Source of the DNA: Lepidostoma basale
Taxonomy: Eukaryota; Arthropoda; Insecta; Trichoptera; Lepidostomatidae
NCBI GenBank assembly: GCA_022606425.2
Contig: JAHDVF020000050.1
Span: 1 to 64,000 of the forward strand
DNA: 64,000 nucleotides
Reading direction: 5' to 3'
A model generated the notes under the pieces. That model was not told where the DNA came from and ran no database searches. It saw only the letters and a list, made by a program, of their open reading frames with translations. Shown piece after piece: positions 1-10,800 of this stretch; position 1 is the stretch's first letter; each line of letters starts with the position of its first letter. Position numbers and translations under genes: made by a program.

Positions 1-1021
1 AATTTCAACACAACCAAAAGAAGATTATATTCTAACGCAACGTTGTGTCAAAATTTCGTAGTAATCCGTAAATAACAAAATTTCAAAGCAATCGTTTTTT
101 TTTTTCTAAAAGAAGAAGAGGATTGGATTTCATTAAAACAATTCTGAAAACCTTCCTGGGACAAATAAGAACAAACTGTAAATTTTCAGCGAAATCGGTT
201 CAGTAATTTTTGAGAAAATCATGAACAGACATGATATTATTTTCTTTTATTATTATTATGGGACTGAGGTAGTATGACTTTTGAGATCATTATTGAAAAT
301 TTTTTGTTAATATATTTAAATTCGAGCACATGAATAAATTGAAAATTTAATAAACATAACTTTATTCATAATTGTTATTAAATTAAACTCTTTAAAACAA
401 AACTCATAAATGTAGTGCTTCTTATACTAGATGAGTGATATGTTTTTTTTTTATTGCAACCAAAAGATCAATATTCAAGACATTTTTTAATCAATTAACA
501 AGTTTTTACAACAGAAAATTTCATGTTCAATGTATACATAAATTAAAATGTTAATTTTAGTCAAATAGAGACGGCAAACCAGAGATTGTTTATACAAAGT
601 TGAAAAACTGGTTTTTCACACTTTTTTGTGACTATTATAAATTCAGTAATAATTATAGATCCGCATTACTATAAAACAGGTTCAAAAATATTTCTTTAAA
701 AACAATGTAACAAATCTCGCGGGCTCAAGAGACTGGTCGAGCCTGGCGAAACCGGTCACTGTCGAAATGAAGACAAAAGGGGAAATAGTTATGAACCGCC
801 CTACCTCCAGGCAACTTTCCGAGAAACATGCAAAAAAAACATGTTTTTTATTAATTAAATTTAATTATGTATTAATTCAATTTTTTTAAATTACGAAACG
901 TCAAAAACTTGATCGCACACTTCGCCTGCCTTTTGTAAAACGATCACAGTTGTGAAGTCTTGAACTCAAGTGGTGTTGGCACACGCGCGTATCCCTAAAG
1001 GTTTGTACATTTTAAGAACAT

Positions 1022-1262
1022 GACGACCTTTGTGGCAGAATGGTAAGTGATCTGACTTCCATACCGAAGGTCCCGGGTTCGGGCACTGGCAGTGTGATTG
1101 TCACACTGTCTTTGGTCTGGTGTAGAATTCACGTGACAATAAAATGGCGATAGATTGGCTACCTATCACATGTCTTGAGGATCATCAATAGAATAGCTAA
1201 AAATAATGTGTATACAGTAATTGGGTTCAAACAACCTGTTGTATACAAGGGGGGAAAAAAAA
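1022..1262 (+). mobile_element. SINE1 (tRNA-headed)
   Basis: The head GTGGCAGAATGG...GGTTCG resembles tRNA A and B boxes. The body TTTGGTCTGGTGTAGAATTC and the tail TTGTATAC then poly(A) match the other copies. This B box is mutated. Confidence 0.75.
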
Positions 1263-1264
1263 CG

Positions 1265-1495
1265 CTAAAAAAAAGTGTGCTCTACGCAGACGATCGCTAT
1301 AAGCGCAGCTGTGCGCGCTTCGCAATATTCGAAAGATTAATTTTAAAATTAATTCCTATTTTCTCACAACGACATCTATGAATATTTAAAAATATTAACA
1401 AACCAAAAAGGATCGATATTTTTCGATAGTTTGGGAGAAAATACGTGGCGCACCGGTGCGCTGTTTTTACAAACATGTGGCGATGAATGGGTTAA
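1265..1495 (-). mobile_element. TTAA-flanked MITE (piggyBac-like), family P1
   Basis: The same sequence as 33641-33890 in reverse orientation: it ends CGATGAATGGG then TTAA at 1492-1495. The left end is degraded and abuts a SINE1 tail. Confidence 0.6.
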
Positions 1496-1652
1496 GGATT
1501 ACTGAATTATTCAAATATTTTTGATTCCTAAGAACATCTCAGAATTTTGTGAGAGCTGGTCTAACATGGAATATGTTGATGTAAAATGGAGACTGAAAAA
1601 TAATTTGGAATCAAATGAAGCAGTTCTGTCCGTCCATATTGCATATATTTAC

Positions 1653-1839
1653 CAGCGAGCAGGAACACCTTCTTGGCGTAATCCCTCTCCAAGTGCAGAA
1701 AGTAGGTGGGATACATGCCGCGGTCCATGCCCTTGCGGTCGCGTGTGATGCGGCACTTGTACAGAGCGCCCTGAAGTGCCGGCATGACCACGAACCGCTC
1801 CACCGTTCCCTCCACCACGCCCTCTGTCTCCGTGGGATT
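1653..1839 (-). CDS. ktub: Tubby gene, exon 5 (start of Tubby domain)
   Basis: The acceptor TTTTCAG is followed by codons [16 protein letters not shown], then the first beta strands of the Tubby domain, ending VFLLA plus G before donor GTAAAT. The exon is GC-rich in an AT-rich setting. I see no later tubby exon between 1 and 1652, so the intron runs off the window. Confidence 0.92.
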
Positions 1840-4800
1840 CTGAAAACACCAACCACATAGTAAACACTACAAAACTAATCCTGGATGATTGACAAAACAC
1901 AGCTGTAAATCAAAAATTTGAATTAAATTTGAGACAAACATACTTTATAACAAGTCAATATAAAATCTTCAATTCAGACATTGACACCTATCGTTAATGA
2001 AGAAATTAATTTTAAAATTGCATTCATTATAACTCGATAGCAGAATCAATGCGGTAGATATGAAATCCTTTAGATGTACGTGTGGTAAAACGATGTATAA
2101 TAGAATCTCAAATGATCAGGAAGGAATGTTGAGAGGAAGAAAGGATTATACACAAAATTTTGGAATGATTACTGTGTTGGTTTGAACATAAAGAATGCAT
2201 GGTTAAAAAAGTTATCGCTAACGATAAGAATGAATTACAGAGTCGAGGAAGACCGATCAAAACATGGCATGACCAAATTAATAAAATTTTAAAGGTCCTG
2301 TGCCATGTTAGATTTCGGAAAAAACGATGTGCGTTCATGACTCGGCATATGAATGTGGAAGAAAGTTAGAGAGTTGTGTCAGGATGGAGTAGTGTGACAG
2401 TTCATTCTCTCTGCCTGCCTCTCCAGAGAAATGGTGTGATGGTTTGTATTATTTGTTTTCAAATTTTTTAATTGATGATAGTACCTCTGTGGTGTTGGAA
2501 TGTTGGAAGGCCCGTCCAGGGGGGTTGGGTGCGATGGGAGCACTATGCACCTCTTCCGCACTGACGCTCTGCAGCACACCCCCGCCACCTCCGCCTTGGG
2601 CCACCGGCCGGCTCTCCTCCTCCTCTTCCTCCAGCTCTCCTGCACCTGCGTCCCCAGACCCCAAGCGACCCAACCTCTCCTCCACACTCATCACCTCTAT
2701 CTGGTTGCCCAAGTCTGAAAACAATTATTTATTTAACCCTTACCACTCCAATGTCGAATATGACTTGACATAGCATTTCAACTCCTATGTCAAACTAGAC
2801 TCGACATTATACGACGCAATTTTTAAAATTAAAAATATTTATTGTTTCTTGAAGAACGGTGTAAAACTCCATATTAAATCATTAATATGAATGAAAACAT
2901 CTGTTAGAAGTTCTATAACAATTTATGGAAATGATATCGCACCGTGAGTGTAAAACCGACGTAAGTGCAAATATACATTTTGGAGATATGGGAGTTTAAA
3001 GATTTCATATTGCTTGGAAAAACTGTTTTTTTTTTTAAATAAACCAATGATTTTCGGTTTATAGGTATATTACTTTAAACCGAAAATCATTGGTTTATTT
3101 AAAAAAACAGTTTTTCCAAGCAATATCTTCTTCTTCTTCCCTTTTGGTAGACTCAGGAGTCTGTTATTTCAGGCGGGTCCTCTTGAGATGCTGAACTCCA
3201 GCTTTCTCTCCACCGTTTCGGGGGTCTTCCTGGTCGGCGTTGTCCGTTTGGCGTTCCATGGAGAGCTATGTGTGGTATTCTATTTGAGCTCATCCTTTCT
3301 ACGTGTTGATGCCAGTATCGCCGTCTTTGACGTCCCCATCTGACCACATCTTATCCTACATCCTGAGGCATTTAAGATGACATTTGATTTGAAGAAGATA
3401 ATTTAATAATGCCATAGAAAGGTGAAACATGTCATAATGACGAATAAAACCTTAGTTCTTAAAAGGTGAAAATTGATAACGCATTAGCAAGACGAAATAT
3501 GGCATTCCCATAAAATATAATAAAACTTCTAGAAAACAGACCTTTTGATTCGTATTAATTATATATTTTTAACTTTGAGAAATAATAACTTTTTAAAGGA
3601 AGCATTTACTGTATAATAAATACTTATGAATGCGTTTTTTTTAATTCAAGTATAGTATTCAACCAGTAAGAACAATTATTTTAGATATTCTATTATATTT
3701 TTCTTTCTGGATAAGAAAAGGGCACAGGTGATTTTAAACAAATTTAGCAGGTCACAGGTAATGTAGGAAATTACTATATATAAGAAAAGTTCAATGCAAG
3801 TGAATGCGGTGCGAATGATGGTGTCATGAACAAAATAATGAAAGGATCATTAAGATGGTTTGGACATATGGAAAGAATGAATGAAGAAAGAATGTTAAAA
3901 AAAATTATATGTTAATGATGTAAATGGAACCAGAAATAGACGAAGACCGAGGAAAACGTGGCACTATCAAATAAATCAAATATTGAATGTCGGCCATGTG
4001 AGGAGTCAGAGAAATCGACGCGCGTGCATGACACGATGTATGAATGTTGAGGAAGCGAGAGAAATATGTCAGGAAAGAAAAGTGTGGCAGTCCATTCTTT
4101 CTGCCTACCCCTTCGGGGAGACGGCGTGATGGTTCGTTATTTAGTTAGTTAAGAAAAGTTCAAGTTTAAGAAAAAATATTTTAAATTGCATTGAAAAAAA
4201 CATTATTTAAGCTGACAGCCTTACTTCCATACATAACGGTTGGTACTAGAACTCCATTATGTACTGCCATCCTTACTTTAGTGGATATATTTTTTTTGCT
4301 TCATTCATATTAATTATTTTATACAGAGATTTACATCATTAACTAATTGATTAACAAAATAGTCAATTATTTTGGCCGAAACATTTGATATATTTGACAT
4401 TTGATATATTATTGTAAAACCTGATGATGTCAACATAGGTTGATGAAACAGCTGTCACGTAAAATAAAATACAATTATAATACAAAAAAAAGTTATTTAA
4501 TTTAACAGTTTAAAATTAATTAACTATCGTGCCATCTCCCTAAAAGAATGGACCGCCACACTGTTCATTCCTGACATACTTCTGCATACAATAGACACCT
4601 TACTGACACCCCGCTCGTTTTGGCACCTACATCCAACCCTATACGCCCTTTCATATACTTTTCCATATAGTAAAACTAACTAACTATCATGCCATCTCCT
4701 CGAAGGGGTAGGCAGAAAGAATGGGCTGCCCCACTTTTCTTTACTGTCTTCTCTTGCTTCCTCAACATTTGTGTCATACACACATGTTTATTTCTGACTC

Positions 4801-7800
4801 CTCACGTTGCTGACATTCAATATTTGATTTATTTTATCGTGCCACGGTTTCCTTGGTCTTCCTCTATTTCTAGTTCCATTTACAACGTTAACATTTACTT
4901 TTTTTACCATTCTTTCTTCATTCATTATTTCCATGTGTCCAAACCATCCTAATGTTCCTTTCAATATTTTGTTCATAACACTTTCATTCGCATTTAGTAA
5001 ATAGATTAAATAACCACAGAGACATTACGTAACCCTGTTTGACACCTTTATTGATATCAAACCGGGCTGTAAGATCTCCATTTACTTTGACACTAGCAGC
5101 GCTTTACGTGTACAGCGACTTAATTGCCGTGATCAGTTTTGTTGCTTATTTCATAAAATAAAAATTATAAATTATTATGGAAAAAGTGTATCAGTTTGGC
5201 TGTCTTCATTTATGTAGGATATTGGAAAATATCAATAAAGCGTTATCCTAAACATGTCACAATGAAGATTGTTATTCTCATACGGATGGCTGTAACCAGG
5301 ACGCAGCCGATCATGTGTGACCAGATAGGTTGCGGGGCCCGGCTAACCAGAGATAATCGACCGTATGGTAATTAGCCGCTAAATGACATTGAGATAATGT
5401 AAACTCCAGAACCAACGGAGCCATTGTAAAATGTTTGGTAAACAATTAGACCACATTACCAGGCTTACTCGGGCAGCCTTGGAAATGTTAAGCGTGACTA
5501 AAATCACCAAATTACAGTTTATTTCCTAACATTCAAATAATTTACATGTGTTGGAATAATCAATCTTCAATTGTTACAAGATGTGTATGTTTGTATTTGA
5601 TATTTAACAATAGTTAGGTAATTTTTAACTTAAAATATTACCTTTTTTTTTTTTAAATGCATAGTATTCAAAGTTTATTGCCTTTAGACATGAATTAATA
5701 TAGAATTTGTCATACTTCCTTCTAACTAACTAACTAAAAAACCAATACGCCGTTTCCCTGGAGGGTTAGGCAGAAGATGGAAAATTTCTAGGTGTTTTCT
5801 AGGTAGACAGAGAGGATGGACCGCCACACTGTTCTTTACTGACATAACTCTAGCGCCTCTTCCACATTCACAACATACACGCTCGTTGTTCCTACTTCAA
5901 ACATGGCTGTCTTTCAGTAATTAATTAATTTGGTCATGCCATGTTTTCCTTGGCCTTCCTCGACTTCTTTTTCCATTCATACTACTTGTATATAACTTTT
6001 TACCAATTCTTCCCTCATCCATTTGTTCCATATGTCCAAACCACTTAAGTGACTTTTTCTTAATTTTATTTATCACGCATTCATATGCCTTGCATTCCTT
6101 TCTTACTTCATCATTAGATGTTTTATCATACATTGTTTTTCCGCATATTATTCTTAGTGACCTCATTCGTACTGCATTTATCCTACTTCCATCCTTCTTC
6201 TGCCAACTCCAAGCTTCACTTCCCATGTATAAGGGAACTCTATCACTAGAACTCCATTGTATACTGCCTTTGCTTCTGTTTGCGGTAATGACTTTGAGTG
6301 CACCATTTATTTCGTTTCCACCCAACCCTTCTCGATATCTTTCTCCATTTTTCCATCTCTTGTAAACATGCTTCCCAGATAAATAAATATGATTCTTATG
6401 TATTAAATTGATATTCGTTTCTTTATTTTCTATTTTTCTATATTGTTTATTTTACTTCTTTTTTTAAATTTCTTGTAGCTTAATGTTTAGAAAAAATCTT
6501 AAGTAATTATAAAATGTAATGACGACGTTCGTGGCAGAGTGGTAAGAGCTCCGACTTCCATACTGAAGGTCCCGGGTTCGATTCCCGGCGACGGCAGTGT
6601 GATTGTCACACTTTCTTTGGTCTGGTGTAGAATTCACAAGACAATAAAATGGCGATAGATTGGCTACCTATCACATGTCACGAGAATCAATATAATAGCT
6701 AAAAAAAAATTGTATACAGTAATTGGGTTCAAACGACCTGTTGTATATATAAAAAAAAAAAAAATGGATAAATTACTGTAATGTTTATGATTTTTTAAAT
6801 AAATAGATTTGAATTGGATTCAAGTGAAGCATGGAACTGGCAAAAGAAGGATGAATGTGAAAAAAGGGCGAAACGTGTTTCAATTATCAAGCATATTTTT
6901 ATTATTATAATTAAGATTATTGTTTAAATATATATATTATTACTTACCATCAAAGGTGGATATTCTGTTAGTCTGTAAAGGGATGACTTGATCCGGGTTT
7001 ACCGGAGACATCATAAACTGCATTGGACCATCGTAGCCTTCAAGCAAACATATTATTTATATACAAATATTTGGAAAAATCACACATAATTAAATTAATA
7101 TTAAAAAATGGTAAAGATCAGTGGTCAACATATCATATAAGTAATAAACTGTTATTGATTGATGTTAAAATAACTTTAAACATCTTATACAACACACCTT
7201 TTTTTATAAATTGTGTAGCGGATATTTCAACTACCAAATAAAAATAATTTCAAGTAAGTCCAATAATTGATTTGTTCCCATTGTCCCACAATTCTAACTA
7301 AATAATAATTAAGCCTAACTATAGACTTAATTCCTTCCCCCCCACTCCCCCCAAATATTTAGTATATAAGTAACGATTTTGTCTCATTTATTTGTTAAAA
7401 TTTCTACACTAAGAAAGGGCATCTGTGTCCTGAAACACGTTTGTGATAAGTGCAAAAAAAGTGTTGTGTAAATACAATGTTTTCAAAAAATTATTCAAAT
7501 GTATACACAACACAGAGTTATGGCGAATATAGAAGATATTATTTATGTATTTTTAAACCTTTTTTTTATTATTATATCAAATATACAAAGTAACTAGCTA
7601 AAACTAAAGAAAAAAGTATGAGTTTTATGTACATTCTGGAAAAAAAATACTAAAACATTTACTATGTAAATTCAAAACATAAATTACCATTTGGCTGCTA
7701 CAATAAAATAATAAAAATAACAAAAACTAGGAAGAAATGCTACTATCTGTAATTAATTCAGAAAAAATATAAATAATTATATTACATATTTATTGTATCT

Positions 7801-10800
7801 TGAACAATGATGTAAAACTCTTAATTAAATAATTAATACAAATGGAAACATCTGTTTTCTAGAAGTTTTGAAATGACATGTTTCGCCTGCCTAAAGCACT
7901 ATCAAATGTCAACATTTCAACATTTGATAATGCCTTAGACAGGTGAAACATGTCATTAATAACATGTACAATAAAACTTTTAGAAAATAGATGTTTTCAT
8001 TCGTATTAATTGATTATATTACGAATTTCATTGTTTGTGCGTGAAAGAGATAACATGCACATTGTCTATCTTTTTCTTTGTTGCTTGTTTGTATGAGCGT
8101 ATGAACAAGATGCACTATTTATCACACAAAAAGTATTTAAATTCATGCATTTATGAGTCATCTTATTATAGCCAATGAAGATCATCACTGGTATTTCTCA
8201 ATGGTTTTATAAACAAGGATATATTGTTGTTTAGCATTCTAAAAGTTTATATAAATAAATAAATACATGTGCAGTTTAATAAAAACATATCAAATGATAA
8301 ATATTAATCCCTATTGTGATGCTGGCTTTATTTGCAGCAAAAAATAAGGTCTTAAACTGCGGTTGGCTATATTACAGCTTAGACAGATAGTTCCAGTCCA
8401 TTGTGATATTATATACAATTTAGTAGTAAGGAATGGTAGTAAAAAAAAGTTTATAAGACACATTCAAATATGAGCAGCAAATGTAGTCTGCCACAGTTCG
8501 AATACATTCATAGCCAGCCACACTATACGAGCAGCGTGACGGTTCATCCTCTCTGCCTACCTCTTCTGAGAAACGGCATTATGGTTAGTTAGTTTAATAA
8601 TATACTTAGGAAATTGATAATAACTTTGTTTAATCCACTAATTATTAAAAAACATGACATGTTTGGGAGGATACCTCCATCTTCAGGTGTAAAAATATAA
8701 TAAAAAGTAAACAAAGAAAGACTAATATAAAAACCGCATTTAAAATTTTATAATTTTATTAATAATCAGATTCCTCCTTTTACTCCTTTCTCCTTAAATA
8801 CTTTGTCTACATTTAATCTCCCAAGCTCCTATTCCCAATCAAATGCAAATTAATCATTTATTAATTTCTATATAAATTATGTCTTTTCAAATGTATGATT
8901 TTTCTTAATTACATTTTTTTATATTTTTTTTATATTATCATCGTGTATTAATATTATTTAATATTATTTATCAGTTCTTACTGTTAAACAAAAAAATTAT
9001 TAATACTTATAACAAATAGCCCGGGTTAATTTTTAAATTTGAATTATTGTATCGAATTTTAAATGCGTTTATACATTAATCTTTCTTTGTTTAGTTTTTA
9101 TTCTATTTTTACACCTGAAGATGAAGGTATCCTCTGAAACATGTCATGTTTTTTTAAAATATTTTTTAATAATTAGTGGATTAAACAAAGTTATTTTCAA
9201 TTTCATAAGTATATTACTATGGAATTCCGCAGTGTTAATGCCTTAGCGTTCAATTAGTTAAATAATGTTGACTTAAATTTTTTTTAAATGATTTTACAAA
9301 ATGAGAATTTTATTCACATTCGTGTTCTACATTTTACAGGTATGCAATTTGTTAATTTGAATAAAGCATGGGTGACCTTCAGTATGGCCACTAGATAACA
9401 AGAGACCAAATTAAATTAGCTACTCATACTTTATCAAAGGGAGTCATTAACCACAATGCAAGACTGGTCTGACAAAGCAGCTCTAACAAACGATGTACCG
9501 ATTTTATTATCATGTTGTAAATGGTGCAAGTCGAAAGGATTAAATTCAAATGATTACTATCGAATATTTATACTGATGAAAATATCCATCACCTAAAGAT
9601 GTATGAGAGCTGCATCCGACACTAGCATTCAGATATTTGTGTTTAATGGAATATTTTGAAAAGGTGAGATTAATGCCATATGGGATACGTGTGAGAGCCG
9701 TTACAAACAAAACGAAAAATCTTCTCAAAGTAACAGAAATGAGAACCCTAGGAGGCAGAACTCTTAGAGATCGGATCAGAAATGGCACGATAAGGTCTGT
9801 ATGTTGTGTTGAAGCCATAGTGAGGTGAGGAAGAAGCAGAAGACACTTCCGGAGGGATCATGGATCAGAAAGATATAAAACTTGCAAAAATTGCTATTGA
9901 AAATCTAATGATGTAAATAGAACTAGAAAAAGAAACTACGGTGGGAAGAGCAATTAGTCTGCTGAATGCGGTCTCCTCGGAGATCGACGTCTTTCATGTT
10001 AGTGAAAGTACGTTCAGAAGGCAAATACTCTTAATTCTGGAGAGTATCCTGTCTTCCTAATGTTGAACCATCTCTTATGCGTTTCTGGTAGTATACTATA
10101 TATAATATATTATTTTACCTGTTCTCAATAGATGCCTTAAAAATAAATTTTGTAATGTCTGTTGATGAAATAAACTGATTTGATTTGATTTGAAATAGAG
10201 GAAGACCGAGGAAAATGTGGCAGGATCAAATAAATCAGATATTGAATGCGGGCCCCTTGAAAGTTAGAGAAATCAACGCGCGTGCATGACACGGTGTATG
10301 AATGTTGAGGAACGAGAGAAATATGTCAAGAAAGAAAAGTGTGGCAGTCCATTATTTCTGCCTACCCCTTCAGAGAGATGGCATGATGGTTGGTTAGTTA
10401 GTAATATTATTAATGAATTAAAAATGTATTTTTTTTATTATCAAATGAAATAAGAATAAACTTATCCAAAAAATGTGTAAAATCAATTAAAAACTACATA
10501 ATTTAAAATAACCTTTTAATTTTCTCTCATACTTTATATGAGAGAAAAATATGATTAATAACAATCAAATTTTATAATACAGTGGAACCTCTCATAACGA
10601 GAATAATTCGTTCTAGAATCTTCCTCGCTATGTGAAACAATTGTTAAGCTAAACAATTTTTCCCAATGTAAAATATGATAGTACGTTCCATGCCAAAAAA
10701 AAACTTTTTTTTTTTAATTGTCTGTCTAGAGACATTTGATTTTGTCTACACTTCAAAATTAGGTTAAAAATTGTCACAGCAGTATCATGGAATACATTTG

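Noticed and set aside
6521..6595. A functional tRNA gene
   Set aside because: A and B boxes are present but the sequence continues into the shared SINE body with an A-rich tail, and no clean cloverleaf is seen.
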